NCBI RefSeq assembly: GCF_963664915.1
Contig: NZ_OY761810.1
Coordinates: 944,661 to 1,008,660 of the forward strand
Reading direction: 5' to 3'
From: an uncultured Caproiciproducens sp.
Lineage (GTDB): Bacteria > Bacillota > Clostridia > Oscillospirales > Acutalibacteraceae
DNA: 64,000 nucleotides
Position 1 is the stretch's first letter. The number at the start of each line of letters is the position of its first letter. Of this stretch, positions 26,793 to 35,902 are shown piece after piece. Below the pieces are notes generated by a model. That model saw nothing but the letters and a program-made list of their open reading frames with translations. It searched no databases and had not been told where the DNA came from. The translations under genes and the position numbers were made by a program.

Positions 26793-27710
26793 TCAATGCT
26801 GATCCGCATCGCAGAAAAGGCGCAGCACGCTGAGTTCCGCTTTTTCCGTTTCAACGGCGCCAAGCCCCAAAAAAATTCCGTCGGGAGAATGCACGCGCAG
26901 CATTGAGCCGCTCTTATTATCCTGCGGCAAAATCGAAACACGCTCCAGGCTGAGCCCTCCGCCGTTTTGGAACCGCTGTGCCTGCGCGGCGGTAACCCGC
27001 AGCGCGGCATGGCTGACGAACAGGCTTTCGGTCGGCCGTACAGCCTGTTCCAGAATTTCCTGTTCGGAAAGCTCCTTTGCCTCATCCAGCGTAACCGCGT
27101 CCTCCAGAGAAAACCCGGCCGCGCGCGTCCTTCTCAGCGAGGACATCACGCCGAACGTTCCCAGTTTTCCCCCGATGTCTGCGCAGAGGGTTCTGATATA
27201 TGTTCCCGCAGAGCAGCGAACCGTGAGTATACCGCTCTGTGTATTTTCGTCAAATTCATTCAAAACAAGCTGATAAATGGTGATCGGACGTTTGTCACGT
27301 TCAACCTCAATTCCCTGCCTTGCAAGGGTATAAAGGCGCTGTCCGTTCTTCTGTACCGCGGAGTACATGGGCGGAAGCTGCAAAATATTTCCGCGGAAAT
27401 AGGGCAGCACAGCTTCAATTTGGTCTTTTTGAGCCTTTTTACCACATTCCTGAATCATCTTGCCGGTCGAGTCCTGTGTGTCGGTGCAGTACCCAAGCCG
27501 AAAGCCGGCCCGGTATTCTTTATCCGTATCATCCAAAAGCGAAGCCGCACGCGTCGCCTTCCCCAGAAGCAGGGGCAGCACCCCGGTAGCCATCGGGTCC
27601 AGTGTACCGGTATGCCCGATTTTCTTCTGTCCGCTCAGCCGCCGCATAACCGCTACCACGTCGAACGAGGTGAAACCCTGCGGCTTGTCTATCACGATGA
27701 CCCCGTTCAT
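26793..27710 (-). CDS. truB: tRNA pseudouridine-55 synthase
   Basis: Makes pseudouridine 55 in the T-loop of tRNAs. The 305-aa protein has the motif GHTGTLDPMATGVLPL near 33-48 with the catalytic Asp, DKEYRAGFRLG near 62, and CSAGTYIRTLCADIG near 168-182. A PUA-like C-terminus follows. Upstream nrnA is 39 bases away, and ribF follows after 26 bases, in the usual Firmicutes order. Confidence 0.95.
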   Translation of the reverse strand: MNGVIVIDKPQGFTSFDVVAVMRRLSGQKKIGHTGTLDPMATGVLPLLLGKATRAASLLDDTDKEYRAGFRLGYCTDTQDSTGKMIQECGKKAQKDQIEAVLPYFRGNILQLPPMYSAVQKNGQRLYTLARQGIEVERDKRPITIYQLVLNEFDENTQSGILTVRCSAGTYIRTLCADIGGKLGTFGVMSSLRRTRAAGFSLEDAVTLDEAKELSEQEILEQAVRPTESLFVSHAALRVTAAQAQRFQNGGGLSLERVSILPQDNKSGSMLRVHSPDGIFLGLGAVETEKAELSVLRLFCDADQH

Positions 27711-27749
27711 GGCTTTCTCTCCTCTTCGTTGTGTTTCCGAATTCTGCGT

Positions 27750-28694
27750 TCAAATATGTTTCCCTATTTCAGCGAGTATCAGCCGCTCGGCTTCCTCCAC
27801 CGTGGTGTTGAAGGTGCAGCCCGCCGCGCCCGCATGACCGCCGCCGCCGAAAGCGGAGCAAATTTTGGAAGCGTTTTGCGGCGGCTGGGCCCGAAGGGAA
27901 ATTTTAAATCCGCCGTCGGACTTTTCACGGATGGTTACGCCGATGATCACGCCCTCGATTGCACGGGGAATGGACGCAAGTCCTTCAATGTCGCCTTCCG
28001 TCGCACCGGTGCTTCGAATCATTTCATTGGTGATTTTAATCACCGCGACGCGGTTATCATAAAAATATCGGATGGAATCCATCACGCAGCGTTCTATATC
28101 AATGCGCGCACGGCTTTTCGTATCAAACATCACACGGTTGATTTTATGGCCGTCGGCACCCTTTTCCACCAGATCCGCTGCAATGCGGTAAGTGGTGGGC
28201 GTCACATTGATGTACTTGAAGCAGCCCGTATCCGTTGTAATGCCCGTATAAAGGCAGTCCGCTATGAAGGTATCGATCTCAACATCCAAAAGATTCAGCA
28301 GATCAAAAATAATCTCGCAGGTGGCGGCTGCTTTCGCATCCACGCAGGAGCGTTTCGCGTAATCCGCATTGGAGGGATGATGGTCGATGCAAAGGTCGAT
28401 CTTATCTCCGTAAAGACTCTGATTCGGTTCCCCGATCAGCTGCAGGTCGGCAATATCCACCGCGACAATCACAGACGGTACAAATTCCTGAATTTCAACG
28501 CCGCTGAAAAGGTACTGGTACTTCGGAACAATCATGTCCGAACAGCGGATTTTAGCGTGTTTTCCCATTTTGTGCAGCCCGCGGCAAAGCGCCGTGGCGG
28601 AGCCGAGCGTGTCGCCGTCCGGATACTGATGGCTTAAAATCAGGATGTTGTCGGCTTCCCGCAAGAAATCGGCCGCTTCATTCCGGCTAATCAT
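27750..28694 (-). CDS. nrnA: DHH-family phosphoesterase (NrnA-type nanoRNase/pAp phosphatase)
   Basis: Degrades very short RNAs and/or 3'-phosphoadenosine 5'-phosphate. The 314-aa protein has the DHH metal motifs: SHQYPDGDTLGSATAL near 21-36, VDIADLQ near 80, CIDHHPSN near 106-113, and the C-terminal DHHA1 loop GGGGHAGAAG near 285-294. The ATG at 28694 overlaps the rbfA stop by eight bases; a GTG at 28706 coincides with the ribosome site. Placement between rbfA and truB is the standard Firmicutes context. Confidence 0.9.
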   Translation of the reverse strand: MISRNEAADFLREADNILILSHQYPDGDTLGSATALCRGLHKMGKHAKIRCSDMIVPKYQYLFSGVEIQEFVPSVIVAVDIADLQLIGEPNQSLYGDKIDLCIDHHPSNADYAKRSCVDAKAAATCEIIFDLLNLLDVEIDTFIADCLYTGITTDTGCFKYINVTPTTYRIAADLVEKGADGHKINRVMFDTKSRARIDIERCVMDSIRYFYDNRVAVIKITNEMIRSTGATEGDIEGLASIPRAIEGVIIGVTIREKSDGGFKISLRAQPPQNASKICSAFGGGGHAGAAGCTFNTTVEEAERLILAEIGKHI

Positions 28695-29043
28695 CTTTTT
28701 TATCACTCCTTAGGTCATTGAGCATCCGCGAAATATTCGCACTGTATTCGATGGAGTCAGTGGCCTTAAAGGTGAGCTCGGGCACATGCCTGAGCTCCAG
28801 ACGGGCGCCAAGCTCATGGCGGATGAAGCCGGAGGCGGATTTCAGTCCGATAACGGCTTTTTTCGCTTGCTCAATGCCCTCCATTGCGCTGACAAAAACG
28901 GTGCAGTAAGATAAATCACTCGTAACGTCTACCCTGACAATGCTGATCAGCCCCTGTACCCGCGGGTCTTTGAGCTCGCGGAATACCGCCGTCAGTTCTC
29001 TTTTGATATCTTCGGTAGTGCGTCCCATTCTGTGGCTGGCCAT
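28687..29043 (-). CDS. rbfA: 30S ribosome-binding factor A
   Basis: A cold-shock and maturation factor that binds the 16S helix-1 region of the 30S subunit. The 118-aa KH-like protein has RTTEDIKRELTAVFRELKDPRVQGLISIVRV at its start and a KSASGFIRHELGARLELRHVPELTF segment near 68-93. GGAGGTATAAC precedes the ATG. It is 30 bases after infB, in the canonical operon. Confidence 0.93.
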   Translation of the reverse strand: MASHRMGRTTEDIKRELTAVFRELKDPRVQGLISIVRVDVTSDLSYCTVFVSAMEGIEQAKKAVIGLKSASGFIRHELGARLELRHVPELTFKATDSIEYSANISRMLNDLRSDKKDD

Positions 29044-29073
29044 GTTATACCTCCGTATTTTACACTCTCCGCG

Positions 29074-31647
29074 TTAGTCCTTGTATTCCTCCATCATGAA
29101 GGCTTCCAGAATATCCCCTTCTTTGATGTCGTTGAAGCGCTCAAGTCCAATGCCGCAGTCATAGCCTTCGGCAACGTCTTTTACGTCATCCTTGAAACGG
29201 CGCAGAGAAGCAATCTTGTCCTCAGTGATGACAATTCCGTCGCGCACAACGCGGATCTGCGCGGCGCGGTTAATCTTGCCCGTGGTAACGTGAGCGCCGA
29301 CGATGGTGCCCACATTGGTAATTTTATAAACTTCGCGGCACTCGGCCTTTCCAAGGGCGAGTTCACGGAATTTCGGCGCGAGCATGCCTTTCATGGCGGC
29401 TTCTATTTCACCGATGCAGTCGTAAATGATGCGGTACAAACGCATATCCACGCCGTCGCGCTTTGCGGTTTCTTCGGCGACCGGATCCGGGCGCACGTTA
29501 AAGCCGACAATAATGGCGTTGGAAGCGGATGCGAGCATAACGTCGGATTCACTGATCGCGCCGACGCCGTTATGAATCACATTCACGCGGACTTCTTCGT
29601 TGCCCAGTTTTTCGAGTGACTGGCGAACCGCCTCGACGGAACCCTGCACATCGGCCTTCACAATGATCTGAAGTTCCTTCATATCGCCCTCTTTCATCTG
29701 ATCGAACAGATTATCCAGGGTGACCTTTGTGCGGGAATTGAACCGTTCTTCCTTGATTTCGGTACGGCGCTGATCGACCAGTTCCCTTGCGAGGCGCTCA
29801 TCGGAAACAGCGTTGAAAATATCGCCGCCGGTCGGCACATCGTCAAGTCCGGTAATTTCAACCGGGACGCTCGGGCCTGCCTGCTCAATTTTTTCACCGT
29901 CCGCATTCGTCATCGCGCGGACGCGGCCAACGGCGGTACCTGCAACAATAATGTCGCCGGTGCGGAGTGTTCCGTTCTGAACAAGCATTGTGGCGATGGG
30001 GCCGCGCCCCTTGTCAAGCCTTGCCTCAATGACGGTGCCCTTTGCCGCTCTGTCCGGGTTCGCCTTGAGCTCCTTCATATCCGCTGTCAATATAATCATT
30101 TCCAGCAAATCCTTAATACCGGCCTTGGTCACGGCAGAAACAGGGATACACGGTGTTTCACCGCCCCAGTCTTCCGGAACAAGTTCGTATTCGGTCAGCT
30201 GTTCCATAACATGCTGCGGGTTGGCGCCCGGCTTATCCATTTTGTTGATCGCAACAATAATGGAAACGTTGGCGGCCTTTGCGTGGTGAATCGCTTCAAT
30301 GGTCTGCGGCATGATGCCGTCGTCCGCGGCAACCACCAGCACGGCAATGTCCGTTACCTGCGCGCCTCTGGCACGCATTGTGGTAAACGCGGCATGGCCC
30401 GGTGTGTCAAGGAAGGTAACGTCGCGGTCGCCGAGCTTTACCTGATAAGCGCCGATATGCTGCGTGATGCCGCCCGCCTCGGAGGCAGTGACATTCGCGT
30501 GGCGAATGGCGTCAAGCAGTGAGGTCTTGCCGTGGTCAACGTGACCCATGACGACAACAACCGGTGCACGCGCAACCAGATTGTCATCCACGTCCTCGCT
30601 GTCATCGATAATCTGCTCCTCGATGGTAACAACGACTTCTTTTTCCACCTTTGCATGGAACTCCAATGCCACCAGCGTGGCGGTGTCAAAGTCGATTGTA
30701 TCGTTGACGGCGGCAAACACGCCCAGCGCCATCAGCTTCTTAATCACCTCGGCGGCAGTTGCCTTTAAGCGCAGGGCAAGCTCGCCGACCGTAATCTCCT
30801 CCGGAATCTGAATGGTAATCGGCTTCGCCTTGCGCTCTAACGCGATACGGCGCAGACGCTCGGACTCGGTCTCCTTGCGGGAGTTCCTCGACCTGCCGCG
30901 GTACTGGGTGCTGCGCTGGGTCAGCTTCTGCTTCTGCACGGTATTGGCCGTGTTGATTTTTTCAGATGCCAGACGGTCATACTTCTCATTATATTTATCG
31001 AGCTCCACATGTGAAGCCCTTGTATCGACAATTCTGCCTTCAGTGCGCTTAATCGCGGCGTTGGGGTCGGTGTTCGCCAGCGGAGCGGGCCTTCTCGGCA
31101 CGCTGTTTTGCTGCGGTCTTGGCGCAACGGCTGCCTTCGGCGAGGTCGGCTTAGGGCCGACCGGCGTGATTTTGCCCGGCCTTACGGCTTTGCGCACCGG
31201 CTTTTGTTCCGAAGCCACCGCGCCCTGAACAGGCACTGCGGTAATCTGGCCGGGCTGTACGGCTACCCGAACCGGCGGCACTGCCGGCTGCACGGACTGT
31301 GCCGCGGCCTGCGGCTGCGCAGGGGTCTCCTGCGGCTGAGCGGGCTGTGGTTCTTTCACCTGCTGCACGGGCGCGTCAGCCACCGGTGTTTCCGGCTGGA
31401 TAATGACGTCCGGTTTTTCCGGTTCAACCACGGTTTCCTTCTTGTTTGCCTCCGCGAAATACGTGTCAAGATTTTCGCTGCTGTTCTTTTGGGTAAAAGT
31501 TTCAAAAACGAGATCCAGTTCGTTTTCATCAAGAGCAGTCATATGTTTTTTTGTTTCGCCGGTATATTTTTCCAAAGTGTCAATAACATCCTTATTCGGA
31601 ACGTTTAGATCCTTTGCCACCTCATGTACCCTGTATTTCATCATCAT
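29074..31647 (-). CDS. infB: Translation initiation factor IF-2
   Basis: A GTPase that brings initiator tRNA to the ribosome. The 857-aa protein has an IF2N domain at the start ([18 protein letters not shown]). A Pro/Ala/Gln-rich linker follows (about 65-190). A second IF2N domain is near 270-325, then the G domain: [12 protein letters not shown] (G1), DTPGH (G3) and NKMDKP (G4). Domains II-IV follow. The linker is low-complexity and may give several initiation sites as in E. coli, but I see no clear internal start. AGGAGG lies about ten bases before the first of three ATG codons. Confidence 0.96.
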   Translation of the reverse strand: MMMKYRVHEVAKDLNVPNKDVIDTLEKYTGETKKHMTALDENELDLVFETFTQKNSSENLDTYFAEANKKETVVEPEKPDVIIQPETPVADAPVQQVKEPQPAQPQETPAQPQAAAQSVQPAVPPVRVAVQPGQITAVPVQGAVASEQKPVRKAVRPGKITPVGPKPTSPKAAVAPRPQQNSVPRRPAPLANTDPNAAIKRTEGRIVDTRASHVELDKYNEKYDRLASEKINTANTVQKQKLTQRSTQYRGRSRNSRKETESERLRRIALERKAKPITIQIPEEITVGELALRLKATAAEVIKKLMALGVFAAVNDTIDFDTATLVALEFHAKVEKEVVVTIEEQIIDDSEDVDDNLVARAPVVVVMGHVDHGKTSLLDAIRHANVTASEAGGITQHIGAYQVKLGDRDVTFLDTPGHAAFTTMRARGAQVTDIAVLVVAADDGIMPQTIEAIHHAKAANVSIIVAINKMDKPGANPQHVMEQLTEYELVPEDWGGETPCIPVSAVTKAGIKDLLEMIILTADMKELKANPDRAAKGTVIEARLDKGRGPIATMLVQNGTLRTGDIIVAGTAVGRVRAMTNADGEKIEQAGPSVPVEITGLDDVPTGGDIFNAVSDERLARELVDQRRTEIKEERFNSRTKVTLDNLFDQMKEGDMKELQIIVKADVQGSVEAVRQSLEKLGNEEVRVNVIHNGVGAISESDVMLASASNAIIVGFNVRPDPVAEETAKRDGVDMRLYRIIYDCIGEIEAAMKGMLAPKFRELALGKAECREVYKITNVGTIVGAHVTTGKINRAAQIRVVRDGIVITEDKIASLRRFKDDVKDVAEGYDCGIGLERFNDIKEGDILEAFMMEEYKD

Positions 31648-31662
31648 ATATCAAATTCCTCC

Positions 31663-31986
31663 TCATTCCTCAGTACCGGCTGCTTCCGCCTTGCACAGCT
31701 CAAGCAGCTTCTTAGCGAACCCTGCGTCATTCACCGCGACAACTCCGGTTCGCTTTCCGAGAGCCATGCTGATTTCGTCCATCGTTGCCTTGAATATCAC
31801 TGCTGCAACTTCTTCCTCTTGGGCCACCTGCCGGACTCCGCTGGCAGTGCGGGGTGACAGGTCATCTGCAAGCAGCACCATTTTAGCATTCCCTTTTCGC
31901 AGCGATTCTATCGCCGCGTCATTGCCGAGCGAAAGCCTTCCGGCCCTGCGCGCAATACCAAGAAGATGCAAGATTTTCTCATTCAT
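31663..31986 (-). CDS. YlxQ-type L7Ae-family RNA-binding protein
   Basis: A 107-aa L7Ae/L30e-like protein of the nusA-infB operon. The family core GIARRAGRLSLGNDA (10-24) and KAKMVLLADDLSPRT-like segment near 35-48 bind kink-turn RNAs in homologues. It overlaps the ylxR stop and ends 16 bases before infB. It probably binds rRNA or the operon's own transcript; the exact role is not established. Confidence 0.88.
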   Translation of the reverse strand: MNEKILHLLGIARRAGRLSLGNDAAIESLRKGNAKMVLLADDLSPRTASGVRQVAQEEEVAAVIFKATMDEISMALGKRTGVVAVNDAGFAKKLLELCKAEAAGTEE

Positions 31987-32248
31987 TCCGGCTTATTTCC
32001 TCCTCCATACGGTCAAATACCTCGTCGGGGATTTTACAGGAGAAGGCTTTTTCAAATCTTCTCGCCTTACGAGCTGCTTTCAGGCAGTCTATGTTTTTGC
32101 ACACATACGCGCCACGCCCCGGCTTGCGTCCTGTCAAATCAAGAGATATTTCCTGTTCGGGCGATTTTACCACCCGAACAAGCTCTTTTTTTGGTTTCAT
32201 CTCTCCGCATCCCGCGCACATCCGCATCGGTACCTTTTTCAGATGCAT
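31979..32248 (-). CDS. YlxR (RnpM) RNA-binding protein
   Basis: An 89-aa member of the YlxR family, which in Bacillus subtilis was reported to modulate RNase P. It has the diagnostic motif RMCAGCGEMKPKKELVRVV near 9-27 and GRKPGRGAYVCKNIDCL near 42-58, with paired cysteines. I take ATG 32248, eight bases after AAGGCGG; GTG codons just upstream are less likely. It sits between nusA and ylxQ in the canonical order. Confidence 0.9.
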   Translation of the reverse strand: MHLKKVPMRMCAGCGEMKPKKELVRVVKSPEQEISLDLTGRKPGRGAYVCKNIDCLKAARKARRFEKAFSCKIPDEVFDRMEEEISRNE

Positions 32249-32274
32249 CACACACACCGCCTTACACTAAGAAT

Positions 32275-33329
32275 TTATTTCGCTTCTTCGCCAAAGAAGC
32301 CGCTTTCCGGTTTAATGTCTATTTTCCAACCGGTCAGTTTCGCGGCAAGGCGGGCGTTTTGACCCTTGTTGCCGATCGCGAGGGAAAGCTGGCTGTCCGG
32401 CACGGTCACACGGCAGGCGTGTGAGCCGTCCTGTGCCGGGGTCACGGAAACAACATCTGCGGGCGAAAGCGCGGAGGCGATAAACTTCGACGGATCCTCG
32501 TTGTACTCGACGATGTCGATCTTCTCGCCGCCAAGCTCGTTTACGATGTTGGAAACGCGCGCGCCGCGTGAACCGATACAGGCGCCGACTGCGTCGACGT
32601 CCGGATTATGGCTCAGTACAGCAATTTTTGTGCGGGAGCCCGCTTCGCGGGATATCGCTTTTATTTCAACCGTGCCGTCATAAATTTCCGGCACTTCGGT
32701 TTCAAACAATCTTTTTACCAAATCGGGGTGGATGCGGCTGATCATCGCGCGCGGTCCCTTTTCGGTCTCTTTTACGTCAACCACATACACTTTAATATGG
32801 TCGCCTTCAATTAACTTTTCATCGCCGACCTGTTCGCTCTTCGGCAGAACGGCCTGGGCTTTTCCAATCAGCAGTGTCGCCGCGCCTGTGCGCGGATCAA
32901 CGCGCTCAACCAAAGCGCTGACCAGTTCCTGATGTTTGCTTTGGAACTCCTGCATCATCTGGCCGCGTTCCCCGTCGCGAATTCCCTGCCGGATAATGTT
33001 GCGGGCGGTTTGTGCCGCAATGCGCCCGAATTCTTTGGTGTTCAGCTGAACGCCGACCGTGTCGCCGATTCCTGCGTGGGATCAATATCGCGTGCATCTT
33101 CCAGCAGAATTTCTTTTCCCTGATCTGTTATGTCCTCAACGACGGTCTTGCGCAGATAAACTTCAAATGTCCCCTTTGCCGTATCCATGTTTATCACACA
33201 GTCCTCGTTGCCGTAGCTGTTTTTGCAGGCTGTGACGATCGCCTTTTTAATCCTGTCAAGCATAAAGTCAACAGGAATGCCCCTCTCTTTTTCCAAAAGA
33301 GCAAGGGCCTCGAAAACTTCGCTGTTCAT
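32275..33329 (-). pseudogene. nusA: Transcription termination/antitermination factor NusA, interrupted by a one-base frameshift
   Basis: The N-terminal domain (33329 to about 33075) ends early in a stop at 33042-33044. The continuation is in another frame down to 32275. In the two pieces together (about 351 aa) all NusA domains are present: N-terminal RNAP-binding, S1 (ERVDPRTGAATLLIGKAQAVLP), KH1 with IGSRGARVSNI and KH2 with AIGNKGQNARLAAKLTGW. The frame is restored if one G is added near 33074-33076, where IDPTAGIGDTVG would be expected and the reading is IDPTQESATRSAFS. NusA is essential, so a sequencing or assembly error is the likeliest cause. The start overlaps the rimP stop by 4 bases. 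Confidence 0.9.
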
Positions 33330-33826
33330 TCCTCAATACCTCCAACAATATCATCATCCACCAGCCGTACCGACGAGGCATCTTTCGCAGCCAGTGAAAT
33401 ATTTACGCCTTCTTCTGTTTGAAGGACCATTGTATTTTCCCTGTAATTTTTCAGCACGGCGATCAATTCGCGCCGCCCGTCTTCCATGGGCCGGATCAGC
33501 TTAACGCACACCGATGCGCCCAAAAAGGCCGTAAAGTGTTCGTCACGCACAAGTTCCCGGTCGATTCCCGGCGAGGAAACCTCCAGGCAGTACGCCTGTT
33601 CAATTGGGTCAAGTTCATCCAACGGTCCGTTGATTGCCTTGCTCATCGCTTCGCAGTCGGCAATTCCGACGCCGCCTACTTTATCAATAAAAATCCTCAA
33701 AAACCAGTCTGCTCCCTCTTTTAGGAAGCGGACATCCCAAATGGAAAGCCCCAATTCGGCCGCAATCGGCTCGGCAAGCTTTCGCACGATTTCCACAGTA
33801 TTCCCGTTCTTCTTTTTATATGCCAA
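33326..33826 (-). CDS. rimP: Ribosome maturation factor RimP
   Basis: Needed for late 30S assembly around S12. The 166-aa protein has the N-terminal LGLSIWDVRFLKEGADWFLRIFIDK segment and CEAMSKAINGPLDELDPI, followed by YCLEVSSPGIDREL near 86-99 and an SH3-like C-terminus. Its start is a TTG at 33826, six bases after GAGGTG. An upstream in-frame extension to 33877 would overlap the terminator-like leader hairpin and is not used. First gene of the translation operon. Confidence 0.92.
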   Translation of the reverse strand: MAYKKKNGNTVEIVRKLAEPIAAELGLSIWDVRFLKEGADWFLRIFIDKVGGVGIADCEAMSKAINGPLDELDPIEQAYCLEVSSPGIDRELVRDEHFTAFLGASVCVKLIRPMEDGRRELIAVLKNYRENTMVLQTEEGVNISLAAKDASSVRLVDDDIVGGIEE

Positions 33827-33849
33827 TCCATTCACCTCATAATACAAAC

Positions 33850-33880
33850 AAAAGAGCGGGTCACCCCACTCTTTCATCCT
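33850..33880 (-). terminator. Hairpin in the rimP leader, terminator-like
   Basis: AAAGAGTGGG pairs with CCCGCTCTTT (one G-T pair) and is followed by TTGTTTGT on the minus strand. It ends spoVT and also falls inside the leader transcribed from the promoter at 33899-33927. It may attenuate the rimP operon, as NusA does in its own operon elsewhere. Confidence 0.55.
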
Positions 33881-33898
33881 TCATAATATTACTTATTT

Positions 33899-33927
33899 AT
33901 AATATCACAACAATCATGCAAATGCAA
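33899..33927 (-). promoter_or_regulatory. Promoter of the rimP-nusA-infB operon
   Basis: TTGCAT (33927-33922) and TATTAT (33904-33899) are 17 bases apart on the minus strand. The start would be near 33892, leaving a leader of about 65 bases that holds the hairpin at 33850-33880. Confidence 0.6.
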
Positions 33928-33951
33928 GGGGAAAAGCCAAAAATGTGAAAC

Positions 33952-34488
33952 TTACTCCTCCATTTGTTTTCCCAAAAATGATGCCGCGACCTGTGCAAGC
34001 TTGGTTTCGCTTTCCGAAGGAATTTCTTCTCCGTCATTCGAAAGCAGGATAACCGCACCGGTCACATCGCTGGAAGCGATAATAGGGCAGATGACTTCGG
34101 CCGATCGGTCCACGCCCTCTACGGGTTTAAATCCGGACTTGCCTTTGCTGATGAAATTCGTGCGGCTCTGCATGCATTCCTCCAACTCCGGAGTAACGCG
34201 CCGTTCAAGAAATTCTTTACGTGAAACACCGGCAGCTGCGACAACATGATCGCGGTCACAGATAATGGTGGGCATGCTGATCGCTTTGGTCAGCACATCC
34301 GCATACTGTCCGGCAAAAGTGGAGAGTTCGCCCACCGGCGAGTATTTTTTAAAAATTACTCCTCCCTGCGTATCGGTAAAAATTTCAAGCGCGTCGCCCT
34401 CGCGGATACGAAGCGTGCGGCGTATTTCCTTTGGTATGACAACGCGGCCTAAATCATCAATTCTTCTGACTATTCCTGTGGCTTTCAA
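33952..34488 (-). CDS. spoVT: Stage V sporulation protein T (AbrB-family transition regulator)
   Basis: A forespore regulator that adjusts sigma-G gene expression and germination in Bacillus. The N-terminal AbrB/MazE swapped-hairpin domain reads ATGIVRRIDDLGRVVIPKEIRRTLRI (1-28). A C-terminal GAF-like domain spans about 60-178. Total 178 aa, as in Bacillus. The start is TTG at 34488 after AGGAGG. It is transcribed away from the lipoprotein gene and shows that the organism has a sporulation program. Confidence 0.93.
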   Translation of the reverse strand: MKATGIVRRIDDLGRVVIPKEIRRTLRIREGDALEIFTDTQGGVIFKKYSPVGELSTFAGQYADVLTKAISMPTIICDRDHVVAAAGVSRKEFLERRVTPELEECMQSRTNFISKGKSGFKPVEGVDRSAEVICPIIASSDVTGAVILLSNDGEEIPSESETKLAQVAASFLGKQMEE

Positions 34489-34798
34489 TTTTATTACCTC
34501 CTGTGCGGTGTTGTCTTTGCTTATTATCCGCAGGAAATTCTTTGCTATGCAGTATTTGACAAGGATGATTATGGAAAATTTTTCCCTATTTTTTCCTTTT
34601 ATCTTTCATATGTTTTAAAATAAAAGACTCTTCACGCGCCCCATTTGAGATTAAATCAACATCCTGTCGCAACAGGCCAGCAAAATATACATATTTTTTC
34701 TTTTGCTCTACGCGAAAATACGGTTATACTTGTAAACAGAAGGAAGGAGTACTATAATAAATCATAATAAGTTTTCCAGAATAAATGGAGGTTTTACA
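34489..34798. other. 310-bp intergenic region between divergent spoVT and lipoprotein genes
   Basis: AT-rich, with no open frame I can support. On the plus strand a weak TTGCTC-16-TATACT pair sits near 34704-34731 and may drive the lipoprotein gene. No clear sigma-G box for spoVT was identified by eye. Confidence 0.4.
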
Positions 34799-35254
34799 TT
34801 GAAAAGAATCATAAAATTATGCGCCGCGGTTCTTGCGGCCGCCGCTGTGTTCACGTTGGCGGGCTGTTCCGCACGCACTCCTGTCACGGCGGATGAATTT
34901 AAAAAGCAGGCGGAATCAGCCGGTTTTACGGTAACGGATTCTGCTTCCACCAACACAGATATTGAAAAATCCCTAAGTGCCGTCAAGAGCGAGACCGGCA
35001 CGGAGCTTGCGTTCGTTTCGTTCACGACAGAGAGCGCCGCATCGGAAATGTACGCCAAAGTCAAATCCAGCATTTCTGACGGAACGGGCGGAACCTCGAA
35101 TAACATCGATTCCTCTTCCTACAACAAATACACGCTTGTAAACGGCGAGCTGAACCATACACTGGTGCGCATGAATAAAACCATTGTGTACGGCAAGGCG
35201 ACCACAAGCTACAAAAGCCAAATGGACGACTTGTTCAAGGCAATTAAATACTAA
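34799..35254 (+). CDS. Small secreted lipoprotein
   Basis: A 151-aa protein with a lipoprotein signal: Lys-Arg start, hydrophobic Ala-rich core and lipobox LAGC (C at residue 23). The mature domain (about 125 aa) is mixed alpha/beta and ends with a helix before the C-terminus. The start is TTG 34799, ten bases after GGAGG. No known domain is recognised. The fold order (stretch around TELAFVSF, then helix, then strand and end helix DDLFKAIKY) resembles the partial protein at 63626, which ends EVTNLFKAFKK, so the two may be paralogues. Confidence 0.78.
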   Translation: MKRIIKLCAAVLAAAAVFTLAGCSARTPVTADEFKKQAESAGFTVTDSASTNTDIEKSLSAVKSETGTELAFVSFTTESAASEMYAKVKSSISDGTGGTSNNIDSSSYNKYTLVNGELNHTLVRMNKTIVYGKATTSYKSQMDDLFKAIKY

Positions 35255-35267
35255 ACCTTTCACAATT

Positions 35268-35308
35268 TAAAGGCCGCAGGAGGAAAATCCCCCTGCGGCC
35301 TTTTTTTA
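35268..35308 (+). terminator. Terminator after the lipoprotein gene
   Basis: AGGCCGCAGG/CCTGCGGCCT with a short internal loop is followed by TTTTTTTATTTTT. It lies between convergent genes and directly touches the end of the Rnf-like cluster. Confidence 0.85.
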
Positions 35309-35311
35309 TTT

Positions 35312-35902
35312 TTAAAACAGTTTTCCGCCGGTGAAGCCTGCAAACGCCATGGACAGAATTCCAACGTAAATCAGCACGGCGGGAAGCCCGCTGAACGCTT
35401 TGGGCATATCCGCGTTTTCGCAGCTTTCCGACGTGCGGGAAAAGACAAGGGCGGCCAGGAAAAACGCCAAGCCCGTGCCGAGAGCAAACCCCACTGCATC
35501 GGTCAGGGTAAGCTTAAAGCTTTTCAGTACATACGGCATGGAAAGCACCACGGTATTGATTGCCGCCGGGGACAACAGCTGGCCGTACTTTCTGTAGAAC
35601 TGTGAAAAAAAAGTTTTCGCCAAAAATGCCGTTGCAATATATGCGACTGCGGCACAAAGGGCAAATACAGCCGGCCGCAAAACAATCAGCGTATCGCTGC
35701 CCGCAACGAACGGACCGAGCAGAAACCCCGCGAGCATGGAAATCAGCGTAAACAGCGCAACCAGAACAGAATACAGTCCGAGTGTTTTGGGTTTACGCCC
35801 CGCCCGAAGCACATGGCTGAACCCAATTCCCCCTGCAAAGAGGATATTTTCCGTGGTTACCGCCAAGAGCGCTGTTAAAATCATTTGCACAAAGACGTTC
35901 AT
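35312..35902 (-). CDS. RnfA-like membrane subunit
   Basis: A 196-aa protein with six predicted membrane helices, related to RnfA/NqrE. These proteins sit in the core of the Rnf ferredoxin:NAD oxidoreductase and help carry electrons through the membrane. It has an N-terminal TALLAVTTENILFAGGIG segment and LSPAAINTVVLSMPYVL near 110-126. It differs from canonical RnfA, in which a Cys-containing motif in the first helices binds a shared iron-sulfur centre: I see no Cys in the first two helices here. It overlaps the RnfE-like gene by 4 bases. Confidence 0.75.
   Translation of the reverse strand: MNVFVQMILTALLAVTTENILFAGGIGFSHVLRAGRKPKTLGLYSVLVALFTLISMLAGFLLGPFVAGSDTLIVLRPAVFALCAAVAYIATAFLAKTFFSQFYRKYGQLLSPAAINTVVLSMPYVLKSFKLTLTDAVGFALGTGLAFFLAALVFSRTSESCENADMPKAFSGLPAVLIYVGILSMAFAGFTGGKLF

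Noticed and set aside
26967-28637. A long open frame on the plus strand over truB and nrnA
   Set aside because: It is antisense to two clear conserved genes, its peptide has no recognisable domain, and its long length comes from the G/C-rich codon pattern of the real genes.
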